A stretch of 35,826 nucleotides of DNA from Bacteroidota bacterium (GTDB lineage: Bacteria > Bacteroidota > Bacteroidia > Chitinophagales > LD1), in the NCBI GenBank assembly GCA_947461105.1, contig CANHIG010000009.1, positions 1 to 35,826 on the forward strand, given 5' to 3'. Below, piece after piece: positions 21,501 through 30,385 of the stretch (positions are counted from its first letter, which is position 1; the number at the start of each line of letters is the position of its first letter). The notes under the pieces were generated by a model. It was not told the origin of the DNA, searched no databases, and saw nothing but the letters and a program-made list of their open reading frames with translations. The position numbers were made by a program, and so were the translations under genes.

Positions 21501-22729
21501 TATCAACATCAGAGACTGATGTAAAATGTAATGGAGGTAATGACGGAACTGCGACAGTAAGTGCGACAGGTGGAGCAGGAGGATTTAGTTATATTTGGGA
21601 TAATGGCGGAACTACTTCTACTATTACTGGATTGATAGCAAATACATATTCTGTAACTGTTACTGATGCAAACAATTGTACTTCTAATACTTCGGTAACC
21701 GTAAATGAGCCTACCGCTTTAAGTTTATCAGCAACTTCTACGAGGGAAACATGCTTTGGATTTGTTGATGGAACTGTATCAACTGTATTTAGTGGCGGTA
21801 CACCACCTTATTCAATAAGACTAATTCAAGGAACATCTACTATAGCTCAAAACACATCAGGACAGTTTAATAATGTTGCACCAAATCAATACATAGTTAG
21901 AATTGTAGATGCAAATGGATGTATAGAGAACTTCAACATTGTTGTTCCAGGTGCTGAAGAAAACATATTTGATATTCAAACTCAAGCTACTTCCTGTTTT
22001 GGACCTCAGTATAAAGACGGAAGCATAACAGTGACAGGTCTTACTGTTTCTAACGGAAGCTTCACATATGGAATAGATGGAGGCAACCAAGGAAGCAGCG
22101 GCTATTTCAATAATCTTGCACATGGAGATCACACTGTAATTGCTGTAGATAGCTTTGGCTGCAGATCTATACTTGATATTCAGGTAGCACAACCTGATCC
22201 TGCATACTTATACATCACACCGCAAAATGATTCTGTAGATATTTTAAGTACACTCCAAATAAATAGTGATTTCGGCCCTTATCCAAACTCATCTGTTGTT
22301 TCTTATCAATGGACGCCATCGTCTGGATTGAGTTGTATTGATTGTCCTAATCCTGTATTTAGTTCCTATGAAAGGAATAACAGCTACACACTTCTGGTGA
22401 CATACAATACTGGATGCTTCATCAAAGCAAATGTAAAAGTTGTAGTAACCGGAACATTCCCGCTATTTATTCCAAATGCATTTTCACCAAACGGGGATGG
22501 CAATAATGATGTATATCAAGTATTCTCTCAGGGTGTAAAAGATTTCAGTTTGAACATTTTCAACCGATGGGGAGAGAAAATATTTGAAAGCACCAACATT
22601 CTTGAAACATGGGATGGATCATACAAAGGTAATATGCAACCTCCGGGTACATACGTTTACTATGTTGATATAAAATATCTCAATGGCAAAAAAGTAAATG
22701 AAAACGGAAGTATTACTTTAATCAGATAA
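15575..22729 (+). CDS. Giant T9SS-exported surface protein with SprB repeats and gliding-motility-type C-terminal tail
   Basis: The 2384-residue product starts with a signal peptide (MRKLLLILPLLLLFGNSSFAS). A N-terminal beta domain follows (HASGADLTYDNLGNGLYRF, about 22-280). The body is Thr/Ser/Asn-rich and low in charge. It contains five copies of a Trp-x-Pro-x-x-Gly-Leu-Ser...Asn-Pro...Thr-Tyr module (near 422, 606, 880, 1335, 2245) and a MNDSYGDGWSGG module (about 510). Two near-identical GTGTWTPLA modules lie around 950-1080, and a lectin/CBM-like beta sandwich (IVNGDF...FALDDILF, about 1372-1530). Residues about 1749-2208 hold six SprB-type repeats (V-x-C-x-G-x-N-x-G...YxW...TVT-D-x-x-x-C), the last two divergent. 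Residues about 2296-2384 form the type-B tail (IPNAFSPNGDGNNDVY...FNRWGEKIFES...WDGSY). A role as a cell-surface adhesin is inferred from the architecture. It stands alone between two terminators. Confidence 0.93.
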   Translation: MRKLLLILPLLLLFGNSSFASHASGADLTYDNLGNGLYRFTLKFYRDCSGIAAPTSPIVNIKSTSCGVNTSLTLTQQSTTEVTPICPSSTSTCNGGSVPGMQQYIYTGTINLAQCTDWVFSFAESSRNAAITNSTSPDTYDLYVEATLNNVLAPNNSSPDFTNPPIPYICAGQPFNYNDGVVDANGNTLVYSLANPRSTSTTNVPYSGSFSPTYPISTTPANSFNFSTTNGQMSFTPSGNQIGIVTVKVTELNAAGQVIGTVIRDMQLIVLNCTNVPPTLSNPASLTGGTYDIPTKTFNVCAGQTLSFQLTGQDADAGQILSISSPNLTLLPGGNATLTTSGTNPTNANFNWTVPTGTVGTYNFSVTYKDNACPTISTQTIGFNIVVTGVDISTPNLTYCQTLTPTTVTINAVPNPSGGTFSWSPATGLSGTNIANPVATINASITYVVTYTLNGCVSTDTFIAGPSVSVINVNPGSANICPGQTVPITSSFTVDGVAQSTSCSYTLTMNDSYGDGWSGGSTVVINSGGTQIGSYTLATGTTSTVSFSIPSGATFQVVYTSGSFETEVSYVIKNQAGATVFSAGPSPATGTVYTGTSTCTGIASYIWSPASGLSSSNSPNPTASPAATTTYTITATNTSGCSATSTVQINVSNGGLNVTPPSSSICPGNSVQLNSNFAGTAPTCGTGGSCASSTLSTIGAANTNTGTANTTGGVGSPYQGYYSDGRVQYLLRATELTAAGVIGGPLTSLAFDVSRKASTIAYTGFTIKIGCTNLTALTTTFVAAGLSTVYTGNVTPVAGWNTYNFSTNYTWDGTANLIVEVCYDNSTYTNYDQVRYTATAYNSVAYKRVDGSTGCTMTGATTSTQRPNMRFTNCASTSYIWSPAAGLSSTTITNPVATPASSTTYGVTVSSNGCVLTGTAVINIGSSSAGPDQTICQNTSTAFATSGTGTWTPLASNPASVSIANTTSPTSSVGPFTTTGVYNFSWGAGTCLDTVQITVSPKPNAGADQNAVCYITDVATMAATGTGTWTPLAGNPGTFTITAASSPTTTITNFSGIGTYNFVWTSGSCSDTVSVIVTDLCICPNPPVVTLDQNSGTICAGVTQAISGTFSGDVNLVTPVTSGTGTFDLPNTSTSPFTFVYTPSAADSAAGTVNLLVVTDNPYGRPCVRDTDIYVLTIVTVPILNVTSAGLCGGSSATITATAQPTGGTYLWSDSGGTSASATFSPIATTTYTVTYTFSTCTAEASGTIVASTVPAPVTIRQTLCSGSSYTSPGGKIITTTSIVNDTLVSVGLCDSVIINDIFVFSTSVTASPDANICLGDSTQLSVANAGIVVSWSPTSSLDDPNSPTPIAFPATTTKYTVSSLIQAPSTIVNGDFSGGNSGFTSAYTNNQTDVTVEGTYAVITNPQTAHASFDICGDHTTGTGEMMVVNGAATAGEVVWQQTINVNPNTDYAFSAWLTNVYASNPAILQFEINGTLLGSPFSTASANCQWDQFYTPWNSGTNTVATITIVNQNTNTGGNDFALDDILFSPICLVSDTITVFVTQPTTTIVNDTICQGDSYTLPGGTEVQTANTYNDTLTGIAGCDSIIITNLTVNPVPTLSFNTPIICNGQTATLVATPDLPGGNYNWAINGLDTSTINVTPNTDTYYQVSYILNGCSVTDSGFVTVKPQPTVSVASINRCPTFAGTLVAVSSITGGTFSWNPGGATTDSITVTPALTSDYIVTYDLNGCFAIDTATFTVNLTPAIILDSLKNVSCFGANDGAVYIGLPAPGTYTYAWSNGPTSQDITGLGPNSYTVTVTDQNTCTSTASYTVNEPTVLSLNPNSQVDVTCFNGNNGTATVNPTGGTPNYTYLWSNNQTSQTAVNLIANTYSVTVKDANLCSITTSFTIIQPTQIVLGTPVLVNVLCNGGNNGSAQVPVTGGGNTPYTFLWSDNQTTNPAVNLFAGPYSVTVFDASLCAVTTTIVITEPTPVLLSTSETDVKCNGGNDGTATVSATGGAGGFSYIWDNGGTTSTITGLIANTYSVTVTDANNCTSNTSVTVNEPTALSLSATSTRETCFGFVDGTVSTVFSGGTPPYSIRLIQGTSTIAQNTSGQFNNVAPNQYIVRIVDANGCIENFNIVVPGAEENIFDIQTQATSCFGPQYKDGSITVTGLTVSNGSFTYGIDGGNQGSSGYFNNLAHGDHTVIAVDSFGCRSILDIQVAQPDPAYLYITPQNDSVDILSTLQINSDFGPYPNSSVVSYQWTPSSGLSCIDCPNPVFSSYERNNSYTLLVTYNTGCFIKANVKVVVTGTFPLFIPNAFSPNGDGNNDVYQVFSQGVKDFSLNIFNRWGEKIFESTNILETWDGSYKGNMQPPGTYVYYVDIKYLNGKKVNENGSITLIR

Positions 22730-22770
22730 AAAAAGAAAGGGTGTAGTTTTCAACTACACCCTTTCTTTTT
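22730..22770. terminator. Bidirectional terminator between convergent genes
   Basis: A perfect inverted repeat with 19-bp arms (AAAAAGAAAGGGTGTAGTT / AACTACACCCTTTCTTTTT) around TTC begins at the base after the stop codon of the giant surface protein gene and ends 17 bp before the prfC stop. A/T flanks allow it to work on both strands. Confidence 0.9.
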
Positions 22771-22787
22771 AAGTAAATAAAACTTAA

Positions 22788-24389
22788 TTAAACTATCTCG
22801 CGTTCTGTTTTAAACTCCGAATTAAAATGGAATTCGATGTCAGGATTGTTACCCATTTCCATTTTCAAAAACCAGTCTGAAGGCGCCAGATAAACGATGT
22901 TTCCGTCTTTATCCTGCATAATATTGGTTTGCTTAAACCGGATAAAATCATCAAGCTTTTGCTTATTTGATGAGCGAATCCAGCATGCCCGCGTAAGGCT
23001 GAGTGGTTGGAAACGACAAGAAGCACCATACTCATGCTGCAAACGATATTGAATTACTTCAAACTGCAACTCCCCTACTGTTCCTACATATTTTCTATTT
23101 CCGGGTTGCTGGGTAAATAACTGTGCCACCCCTTCATCTGTGAGTTGCGTAATACCTTTCTCCAACTGCTTAGATTTCATTGGATCCGTATTAATCAACT
23201 CCTTGAATATTTCTGGCGAGAAACTTGGTATTCCTCTGATTTGAAAGTCCTCTCCTTCTGTCAACACATCCCCTATTTTAAAAGTTCCTGTATCATAAAG
23301 CCCGACAACATCACCAGGGAAAGCTTCATCAACAATACTTTTGTCAGAAGCAAGGAAAGTAACAGGTGTATTAAATCGGAAATCCTTATTTAAGCGACTA
23401 TGATGATAATATTTACCACGTTCAAACTTGCCAGAAACAATCCTCATGAAAGCAATCCTATCGCGATGCTTGGGATCAATATTAGCATGTATCTTAAATA
23501 CAAAACCAATCATTTTTGGCTCAGATGGCTCAATGAAGCGTTTATCTGTTTCTCGTCCTCGTGGCATTGGAGCTATTTCAACGAATGTGTCCAAAAGCTC
23601 TTGCACTCCAAAGTTATTCACTGCCGAACCAAAAAACACCGGAGCTACATTCCCTTTCAAATATTCCTCGCGGCTAAATGGCTCAAATACAGCTTGGATT
23701 AGTTCTACATCTTCCCTTATCTTCTTAGCATCTTTATCGCCAATCAGTGTTTCCAGCTCAGGATTATTCAAATCAGAAAAAGTTATGGTCTCATCTGAAA
23801 CACGTTGTGTAGATGGTTTGAAAAGATTTAAAGTAGAACGATGAATATTATATACTCCCTTGAAAGAAGAGCCTCTGTTGATGGGCCATGTGAGCGGTAT
23901 AGTTTTAATCTTAAGTTCCTTTTCAATTTCTTCCAATAGCTCAAAAGGATCTTGCCCTTCACGATCCAGCTTATTGATAAAAACAATAACAGGAGTTTTA
24001 CGCATAGAGCATACTTCCATCAGACGTCTGGTCTGCTCCTCTACCCCTTTTACAGAATCCACTACCATAATTACTGAGTCCACAGCTGTAAGCGTCCTAT
24101 AGGTATCTTCCGCAAAATCTTTGTGACCAGGGGTATCGAGAATATTGATTAGTTTATCTTTGTAATGAAAACTCATAACAGAAGTAGCAACTGAAATTCC
24201 TCTCTGCTTCTCAATTTCCATAAAGTCAGAAGTAGTAGACTTCTTGATTTTATTGGACTTCACTGCACCTGCCACCTGAATAGCCCCACCAAAAAGCAAA
24301 AGCTTTTCAGTTAAAGTAGTTTTACCTGCATCCGGATGCGAAATGATACCAAAAGTTTTCCTGCTGTTTATTTCTTCTGTAAAGCTCAT
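22788..24389 (-). CDS. prfC: Peptide chain release factor 3
   Basis: The 533-residue translational GTPase ejects RF1 or RF2 from the ribosome after peptide release. G motifs are intact: HPDAGKTT (18-25), DTPGH (85-89) and NKLD (139-142). The family block [16 protein letters not shown] follows the SDFMEIE effector region. The middle and C-terminal domains match RF3 rather than EF-G or LepA ([17 protein letters not shown]; ending in the short SEFKTERE). Length is close to the E. coli protein. A possible -7 box TACATTTG (24414-24407) lies just upstream, next to the terminator of the preceding ABC gene. Confidence 0.97.
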   Translation of the reverse strand: MSFTEEINSRKTFGIISHPDAGKTTLTEKLLLFGGAIQVAGAVKSNKIKKSTTSDFMEIEKQRGISVATSVMSFHYKDKLINILDTPGHKDFAEDTYRTLTAVDSVIMVVDSVKGVEEQTRRLMEVCSMRKTPVIVFINKLDREGQDPFELLEEIEKELKIKTIPLTWPINRGSSFKGVYNIHRSTLNLFKPSTQRVSDETITFSDLNNPELETLIGDKDAKKIREDVELIQAVFEPFSREEYLKGNVAPVFFGSAVNNFGVQELLDTFVEIAPMPRGRETDKRFIEPSEPKMIGFVFKIHANIDPKHRDRIAFMRIVSGKFERGKYYHHSRLNKDFRFNTPVTFLASDKSIVDEAFPGDVVGLYDTGTFKIGDVLTEGEDFQIRGIPSFSPEIFKELINTDPMKSKQLEKGITQLTDEGVAQLFTQQPGNRKYVGTVGELQFEVIQYRLQHEYGASCRFQPLSLTRACWIRSSNKQKLDDFIRFKQTNIMQDKDGNIVYLAPSDWFLKMEMGNNPDIEFHFNSEFKTEREIV

Positions 24390-24413
24390 GCTGTAAAAAT
24401 GAATCGCAAATGT

Positions 24414-24441
24414 AAAAAAACTGATAAGAAGCCATCAGTTT
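24414..24441 (-). terminator. Terminator of the ABC ATPase gene
   Basis: Minus strand: AAACTGAT-GGCTTCTT-ATCAGTTT followed by TTTT, 21 bp past the ABC gene stop codon. It overlaps the start of the prfC upstream region. Confidence 0.75.
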
Positions 24442-24461
24442 ACTTCAATAGTAAAAACTAA

Positions 24462-26255
24462 CTACACCAAAACCTGAGAAGCAAAACGATTCCTGATATC
24501 AGAAAGCTCCCCTTTTGGAATAGCAGCGATCAATCGTTTGGTATATTCCTGCTGAGGATTATTATATATAGAATCGGAATCACCCATTTCCTCAATTTTC
24601 CCTTTATTCATTACCACCATTCGGTCGCTCATAAATTTCACAACAGACAAGTCATGCGAAATAAAAATATAGGTAAACTTAAATTCTTCGCGGAGGTGAA
24701 TCAATAAGTTCAATACCTGAGCCTGAACAGAAACGTCCAAGGCAGAAACAGATTCATCGCAAATAATAAACTTAGGATTGAGCGATAAAGCTCGAGCAAT
24801 ACAAATCCTTTGTCGCTGACCACCTGAAAACTCATGAGGATAACGGTTGTAATGCTCCGCTTTCATGTTTACCTTTTCCAAAATCTCAATTACCTTTTCT
24901 TTACGCACTTTTTCATTTTCATAAACACCATGTACTGACATCGGCTCTTGAATAGCATTTCCAATAGTCATTCTCGGATTGAGCGAAGAATATGGATCCT
25001 GAAAAATAATCTGCATGTGTCTGCGCATATCAATGAGTTCGCTATTGCTCATATCAAGCAGATTCTTTCCTTCGAAATAAATTTCACCTGACTGAGCTGG
25101 TGCTAATCTCAAAATCGTTCTTCCTAGAGTGGTTTTACCGCAGCCAGACTCTCCTACCAATCCCATTGTTTCACCTTCATGAACATGGAATGAAACATCA
25201 TCTACAGCTTTTGTCCACTCTGTTGTAGCACCGAAGAAATTCTTCTTTGCAGGAAACCAGGTACAGAGATTTTTCACTTCCAGTATTGGCTTATGCTTTA
25301 CCAATTCCTCTCTTCGCAAACGAGTAACATCTTCAGATATCACTTGAGCATTTATGGCATCTTTTACAGAAGTATTTAATTCAATAATCTCTCCGTTCTC
25401 TTCGCGCATAAAGTCCACAACTGTAGGAAGCTTTCTCAATCTAACTCCGAGTGGCGGACGACAAGCCAAAAGGCTTCTTGTATATGGATGCTTAGGGTCG
25501 CTGAAAATGCTCAATACATCGCCTTGCTCAACGATTTTTCCCTTATACATTACAATCACTTTGTCAGCAATTTCTGCAATCACACCTAGGTCATGTGTAA
25601 TAAACACAATAGAAGAATCAATCTCATTTCTGAGTTGCTTCATCAAATCCAGAATCGTAGCTTGTACAGTGACATCCAAGGCAGTGGTAGGCTCATCGGC
25701 AATAAGAATATTAGGATTGCAAGACATGGCCATAGCAATCATTACACGCTGTTTCTGACCACCTGAAAGCTGATGCGGGTAAGCATTTAAAACACGCTGC
25801 GGATTAGGCAACTTCACCTTTTCAAACATCTTAAGAGTGATTTCTTCCGCTTGTTTTTTATTTACTTTTTGATGAAGCATAATAGCCTCAACTACCTGAT
25901 CTCCGCATGTAAATACCGGATTTAGTGAAGTCATCGGTTCCTGAAAAATCATAGAAATTTCATTGCCTCTGAACTTGCGCATTTCATCCTCAGAAATCTT
26001 TACAAGGTCAATTTGTTTGCCATCTTTAGTATGATAAATTATCTGGCCGGATTTGATGATTCCCGGAGGATTTGGAATCAATCTCATGATAGAAAGAGAA
26101 GTAACCGATTTCCCTGAACCTGACTCCCCAACTATACCAATTGTTTCCCCTCGGTATAAATCAAAACTGACATTGTTTACTGCCGTTACAGTTCCCTCTT
26201 CTGTCTTAAATTCAGTTACTAAATTCTTTACTTCAAGTAATAATTTCTTCTCCAT
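24462..26255 (-). CDS. Double-cassette ABC transporter ATPase, oligo/dipeptide (Dpp/Opp/YejF/GsiA) type
   Basis: The 597-residue cytoplasmic ATPase has two fused cassettes equivalent to DppD and DppF. Cassette 1 has Walker A GESGSGKS (43-50), signature LSGGQKQRV (about 163) and Walker B LIADEPTTALD. Cassette 2 has Walker A GESGCGKT (about 366), signature FSGGQRQRI and Walker B IICDESVSALD. Each is followed by the peptide-transporter C-terminal extension (HPYTRSLLACRPPLG; QEYTKRLIAAIPKG). In cassette 2 the usual CDEP reads CDES, a single-base change next to the catalytic Glu, which itself is kept. Permease and binding-protein genes are not in the window, so the substrate is unknown; import of peptides is the family expectation. 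It lies 75 bp after gcvP with no terminator between, so it may be read from the gcvP transcript. Confidence 0.93.
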   Translation of the reverse strand: MEKKLLLEVKNLVTEFKTEEGTVTAVNNVSFDLYRGETIGIVGESGSGKSVTSLSIMRLIPNPPGIIKSGQIIYHTKDGKQIDLVKISEDEMRKFRGNEISMIFQEPMTSLNPVFTCGDQVVEAIMLHQKVNKKQAEEITLKMFEKVKLPNPQRVLNAYPHQLSGGQKQRVMIAMAMSCNPNILIADEPTTALDVTVQATILDLMKQLRNEIDSSIVFITHDLGVIAEIADKVIVMYKGKIVEQGDVLSIFSDPKHPYTRSLLACRPPLGVRLRKLPTVVDFMREENGEIIELNTSVKDAINAQVISEDVTRLRREELVKHKPILEVKNLCTWFPAKKNFFGATTEWTKAVDDVSFHVHEGETMGLVGESGCGKTTLGRTILRLAPAQSGEIYFEGKNLLDMSNSELIDMRRHMQIIFQDPYSSLNPRMTIGNAIQEPMSVHGVYENEKVRKEKVIEILEKVNMKAEHYNRYPHEFSGGQRQRICIARALSLNPKFIICDESVSALDVSVQAQVLNLLIHLREEFKFTYIFISHDLSVVKFMSDRMVVMNKGKIEEMGDSDSIYNNPQQEYTKRLIAAIPKGELSDIRNRFASQVLV

Positions 26256-26330
26256 ATTGATTATTGATGACAGATAAAAATACTATTAAAAGCGTGAAAA
26301 CAAAGGAGCATAAGGTGACATTAAAATCTG

Positions 26331-29219
26331 CTAAACATACTCCTCCACACTCGGACAAGTACAAATTAGATTTCTATCGCCATGTGAATTGTTTACACGT
26401 GCTACACTTGGCCAGAATTTACCATGCTTCACATAAGGCAACGGATAAGCCGCAACAGCCTTGGTATAGCCATGATGCCACTCTTCTGCCATCAACATAC
26501 CTTCGGTGTGTGGTGCATTTTTCAATGGATTATCTGTAGCATCTATTTCTTTATTCTGTATTTGAAGGATTTCCTTTTTGATTTGAATCAGCGCATCACA
26601 GAATCTATCAAGCTCAGCTTTGTCTTCACTCTCGGTTGGCTCAATCATGAGTGTCCCTGCCACAGGAAAAGAAACTGTAGGTGCATGAAAACCATAATCC
26701 ATCAAACGTTTTGCCACATCTTCCACCTCTACTCCAACTGTATGTTTGAACTGGCGGAAATCTAAAATCAACTCATGCGCAACACTTCCATTATCTCCCG
26801 TATATAAAACACTGAACTCTTCTGCAAGTCTTGCTTTCATGTAATTGGCATTCAGAATAGCAAATTTAGTAGCATCTGTAAGCCCGCTTGCTCCAAGCAT
26901 CTTGATATAGCCATAGGAAATGAGCAATATACTCGCACTGCCCCATGGAGCAGATGAAATAGCCGTAATGGCTTTGTCTCCTCCTGTTTTCGTTACAGGA
27001 TTTGATGGAAGATAAGGCGCTAAATGTTTTGCTACACAAATCGGCCCCATTCCCGGACCACCACCACCATGAGGAATGGCAAAGGTTTTATGCAGGTTAA
27101 TGTGATTCACATCAGCCCCAATAAAGCCAGGACCAGTAAGCCCTACCTGAGCATTGAGGTTAGCACCATCCATGTATACTTGTCCGCCATGTGAGTGAAT
27201 CAATTCACATACTTGCTTGATATTCGTTTCAAAAACACCATGTGTAGAGGGATAAGTTACCATAAGGCAGGAGAGATTTTCGTGATGCTCTTCCGTCTTT
27301 TTTACTAAGTCATCAAAATCAATATTTCCTTTTGCATCAGTAGCTACAACAACAACTTTAAGTCCACACATAACAGCAGTTGCAGGATTGGTTCCGTGAG
27401 CTGATGCAGGAATCAAAGCCACATCGCGATGTCCCTGACCAATATCTTTTTGATAAGCACGAATCACCTGAATCCCTGCATACTCACCTTGTGCGCCTGA
27501 ATTTGGCTGTAATGAAGTAGCATAAAATCCTGTAATTTCTGAAAGCGCATGTTCCAGCTCATTGATAATTTGTACATAACCCGCCGCCTGATCGAGCGGA
27601 ACAAAGGGATGTATATTGGCAAATTCCGCCCAGCTAACCGGCTCCAATTCAGCAGCAGCATTAAGCTTCATAGTGCATGACCCCAAGGCAATCATTGATT
27701 TGGTAAGCGACAAATCTTTGTTCTCTAAAGACTTGATGTAACGCATCATTTGCGATTCTGAATGATGGGTGTTGAATACAGGATGAGAAAGATATGCAGA
27801 TTTCCTTTGCAGGTTTTCTGGAAAATTGTAAGATATATCAGCAGATTCATAAACTGCCGTAAAATTTATCTTTACCCCTTTTGCTTGAGCGAAAATATTG
27901 GCAAGAGCAGCAACATCATCAGGTGAAGTAGTTTCGTCTAGTGAAATACTGATAAAATTATCACAACTATAAAAGAAGTTTACCTGATTTGCCAAAGCAA
28001 TCTCCTGTACTTTTTTCAGTAAATCTTTATCGCCTTTTGTATCCACAGTAATGGTGTCAAAAAAGTATTTATTATGAAGTGTGTATCCAATTTTAGCAAT
28101 TTCATTTGCGAGCACCTGAGTATTGACATGAATACGAGTAGCAATATTTTTCAACCCCTGTGCACCATGATAAGCCGCATACATTCCTGCCATGATTGAA
28201 AGTAAAGCCTGAGCAGTACATATATTTGAAGTTGCTTTTTCTCTTCTGATGTGCTGTTCGCGAGTTTGCAGAGCCATACGCAATGCAGGTTTCCCCTCGG
28301 CATCAATAGACACTCCGATTATTCTTCCAGGAATAATTCGTTTAAAATCATCCTTGGTTGAAAAGAATGCCGCATGAGGACCTCCAAATCCCATCGGTAC
28401 ACCAAATCGCTGCGAATTTCCTACCACACAATCAGCTCCAAATTCACCAGGAGGAGTAAGTAACGTAAGTGACATTAAATCAGCCGCTACTGTTACATAA
28501 CATTCCTGAGCATGACATTTCTCGATGAATGCCGTGTAATCTAAAACTTGCCCGTCATAAGCCGGATATTGCAACAATGCTCCGAAGAAATCATTAGTAA
28601 TATCAACTGTATTATAATCGCCCACTACCACTTCAATTCCGAGAATGGAAGCACGAGTGTGAATCACATCAATGGTTTGTGGAAGACAAAGATTAGAAAC
28701 AAAGAACTTATTATACTCAAACCCCTTTTTGTTTTTTACGCCCAAAAACATACTCATAGCCTCTGCAGCTGCAGTGCCTTCATCCAACAAAGAAGCATTT
28801 GCAATTGGCAATCCTGTAAGATCAGTAATCATAGTCTGAAAATTCAGCAATGCTTCTAGTCTCCCTTGCGCAATCTCTGCCTGATAAGGCGTGTACTGAG
28901 TGTACCAACCCGGATTTTCAAAAATATTTCTGCGGATTACGGCAGGAGTAATAGTGCCATAATAACCAAGCCCTATATAGCTTTTAAAAACTTTATTTTT
29001 AGAGGCTGTTCCCTTCAGTTGTTTCAAATACTCATATTCCGACAATGCATCAGGTAGATTTAGTTTTGAAGGGCGAAGAATTGAATCCGGCACTGTTTTA
29101 TGAATAAGCTCATCTATAGTCTTGACACCTACCTTTTGCAACATCTGTTGCAGACTATCGTTATCAATTCCAATGTGGCGGCTTGTAAAATTATCTGTCG
29201 AGCGAAGTGAAATAGACAT
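26331..29219 (-). CDS. gcvP: Glycine dehydrogenase (decarboxylating), P protein of the glycine cleavage system
   Basis: The 962-residue PLP enzyme decarboxylates glycine and passes aminomethyl to the lipoyl H protein. It is the full-length, single-chain form: the N-terminal half ([32 protein letters not shown], about 85-115) and the C-terminal half carrying the PLP lysine in [19 protein letters not shown] (Lys near residue 710). The C-terminal block [30 protein letters not shown] is also present. gcvT and gcvH are not in the window, as is common in Bacteroidota. No glycine riboswitch was recognised in the 200 bp upstream. Confidence 0.98.
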   Translation of the reverse strand: MSISLRSTDNFTSRHIGIDNDSLQQMLQKVGVKTIDELIHKTVPDSILRPSKLNLPDALSEYEYLKQLKGTASKNKVFKSYIGLGYYGTITPAVIRRNIFENPGWYTQYTPYQAEIAQGRLEALLNFQTMITDLTGLPIANASLLDEGTAAAEAMSMFLGVKNKKGFEYNKFFVSNLCLPQTIDVIHTRASILGIEVVVGDYNTVDITNDFFGALLQYPAYDGQVLDYTAFIEKCHAQECYVTVAADLMSLTLLTPPGEFGADCVVGNSQRFGVPMGFGGPHAAFFSTKDDFKRIIPGRIIGVSIDAEGKPALRMALQTREQHIRREKATSNICTAQALLSIMAGMYAAYHGAQGLKNIATRIHVNTQVLANEIAKIGYTLHNKYFFDTITVDTKGDKDLLKKVQEIALANQVNFFYSCDNFISISLDETTSPDDVAALANIFAQAKGVKINFTAVYESADISYNFPENLQRKSAYLSHPVFNTHHSESQMMRYIKSLENKDLSLTKSMIALGSCTMKLNAAAELEPVSWAEFANIHPFVPLDQAAGYVQIINELEHALSEITGFYATSLQPNSGAQGEYAGIQVIRAYQKDIGQGHRDVALIPASAHGTNPATAVMCGLKVVVVATDAKGNIDFDDLVKKTEEHHENLSCLMVTYPSTHGVFETNIKQVCELIHSHGGQVYMDGANLNAQVGLTGPGFIGADVNHINLHKTFAIPHGGGGPGMGPICVAKHLAPYLPSNPVTKTGGDKAITAISSAPWGSASILLISYGYIKMLGASGLTDATKFAILNANYMKARLAEEFSVLYTGDNGSVAHELILDFRQFKHTVGVEVEDVAKRLMDYGFHAPTVSFPVAGTLMIEPTESEDKAELDRFCDALIQIKKEILQIQNKEIDATDNPLKNAPHTEGMLMAEEWHHGYTKAVAAYPLPYVKHGKFWPSVARVNNSHGDRNLICTCPSVEEYV

Positions 29220-29392
29220 GTTTTAAAATTGTGGCGTGAAGTTAGAAATAACTGAAAAACAGAAGGCTGTAATCATGTATATTTATATGTTTAAACCGTG
29301 TTTGTTGAAAAATTGTTGATATAAAGGCTGTTAAATCATGAAAAGACCAACTGCATTTTGACTGTTCCATATCAAATAGTCAATAATCAAAT

Positions 29393-29400
29393 TAAATTTG
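29393..29400 (+). promoter_or_regulatory. -7 box of the 29418 gene
   Basis: TAAATTTG matches the -7 consensus and lies 17 nt before the ATG at 29418. This favours that start over an in-frame codon at 29358, which would lie upstream of the box. No matching -33 box is seen at the expected spacing. Confidence 0.4.
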
Positions 29401-29417
29401 GAACGTTATCAGCCATA

Positions 29418-30071
29418 ATGAAAAAAATCCTTTTTGCATTTTCTATAATACTTTCTTTCAGTGCTGTTGCTCAGGAAGAAAAGAAAGTTGTTCAGTTCTC
29501 AGGTTTTGTAATGACATCTGACTCGCTACAAGGTGTTCCTTACACTCACATCACCATTAGAAACAGAGGACGAGTGGCCACAGCAGGCGCAGATGGTTTT
29601 TTCAGCTTTGCTGCGCAAGAAGGAGACACGCTTTACTTTACTTGTATTGGGTTCAAACCATCGGTTTACATTCTGCCACAAACACTCGAAAAGGATAAAT
29701 ATTCAGTGATTCAGCTTATGTCCAGAACTGAATACTATCTTAAAGGAACAATTATTTATCCCTGGGGCGATAAAGATGGTTTTAAAAGAGCCTTTCGAGA
29801 TTTAAAGCTGCCAAAAGACGATTTGCAACGAGCAGAAGAAAATATGGATCCACAGATGCTGGCTGCTTTGGCGCAACAGTTACAGCCAAGCGGTGGAGAG
29901 GCAAGCTCAAGAGCGTTGCGCACATCTGCTTATCAAAAATCATACTGGGGACAATCTCCTCCAAACAACTTACTGAATCCTTTTGCTTGGTATGATTTAT
30001 ACAAATCCATCAAAAGAGGGGATTTAAAGATCAAATCAAAATCAGATTTACCCCCTTTGAAAGATTATTAA
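29418..30071 (+). CDS. Secreted carboxypeptidase-regulatory-like domain protein
   Basis: The 217-residue product has a signal peptide (MKKILFAFSIILSFSAVAQ) followed by one carboxypeptidase D regulatory-like beta sandwich (FSGFVMTSDSLQGVPYTHITIRNRGRVATAGADGFFSFAAQEGDTLYFTCIGF is the region, about residues 30-85). Such domains also occur at the N-terminus of TonB-dependent receptors, but no receptor follows here. The second half has the conserved block TIIYPWGDKDGFKRAFRDLKLP (about 133-154) and a proline-rich end. It is a common stand-alone periplasmic or outer-membrane-associated protein in Bacteroidota whose function is unknown to me. The ATG at 29418 is chosen because it directly begins the signal peptide. 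Confidence 0.85.
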   Translation: MKKILFAFSIILSFSAVAQEEKKVVQFSGFVMTSDSLQGVPYTHITIRNRGRVATAGADGFFSFAAQEGDTLYFTCIGFKPSVYILPQTLEKDKYSVIQLMSRTEYYLKGTIIYPWGDKDGFKRAFRDLKLPKDDLQRAEENMDPQMLAALAQQLQPSGGEASSRALRTSAYQKSYWGQSPPNNLLNPFAWYDLYKSIKRGDLKIKSKSDLPPLKDY

Positions 30072-30175
30072 GAGATTGTTGCGTTGCGCTCCAATTATAA
30101 GCCTGTTATTTCTTTCTATCTGAATATTATCTTTGCTTTCATCAAGCCCTTATTACTTTCTAAACAAAGCATTAG

Positions 30176-30220
30176 GAAGAATCCATAAAAGATTTTTGTC
30201 TTTCGTCAGCATGACAAAAG
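30176..30220. repeat. Palindromic miniature element, partial copy C
   Basis: Read on the minus strand, TTTTGTCATGCTGACGAAAG...ATCTTTTATGGATTCTTC matches the left half of copy A (CTTTGTCATACTGACGATAGG...ATCTCTTGTATACAGATTCTTC). The right half (CGAAGACTTCG...ATGAC) is missing. It lies 11 bp from copy B in the same orientation. The bases from 30072 to 30175 hold nothing else I can recognise. Confidence 0.55.
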
Positions 30221-30231
30221 TCTCAATAGTA

Positions 30232-30335
30232 TTAGTCATTAATGTTGGCTTTTTTTGTCATTATGAACGAAGTCTTCGAAGTGAAGAATCTAAAGAATAT
30301 GCTTCTCCGCCTTTGGCGGATCAGCATGACAAAAA
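30232..30335. repeat. Palindromic miniature element, copy B
   Basis: The core has perfect 10-bp terminal inverted repeats TTTTTGTCAT (30252-30261) and ATGACAAAAA (30326-30335). Its interior carries GAACGAAGTCTTCGAAGTGAAGAATCT, the reverse complement of the copy A interior, plus a hairpin CCGCCTTTGGCGG absent from copy A. Similarity to copy A continues past the inner repeat to TTAGTCATTAA at 30232. The element is non-coding and lies between a plus-strand gene and the terminator of minus-strand genes. Confidence 0.7.
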
Positions 30336-30385
30336 TTTAAATAACAGTGATTATTAAATCAATTAGAGATTAGTAAATGATAACT

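Noticed and set aside
29358-29417. N-terminal extension of the secreted carboxypeptidase-regulatory-like protein
   Set aside because: The signal peptide begins at 29418, and a -7 box lies at 29393-29400 inside the proposed extension.
29220-29417. Possible glycine riboswitch upstream of gcvP
   Set aside because: I could not find the paired aptamer core or a hairpin arrangement. The region is short and AT-rich.
30133-30357. Plus-strand open frame of 74 codons
   Set aside because: It is made largely of the palindromic element copies B and C. No protein family is recognisable.
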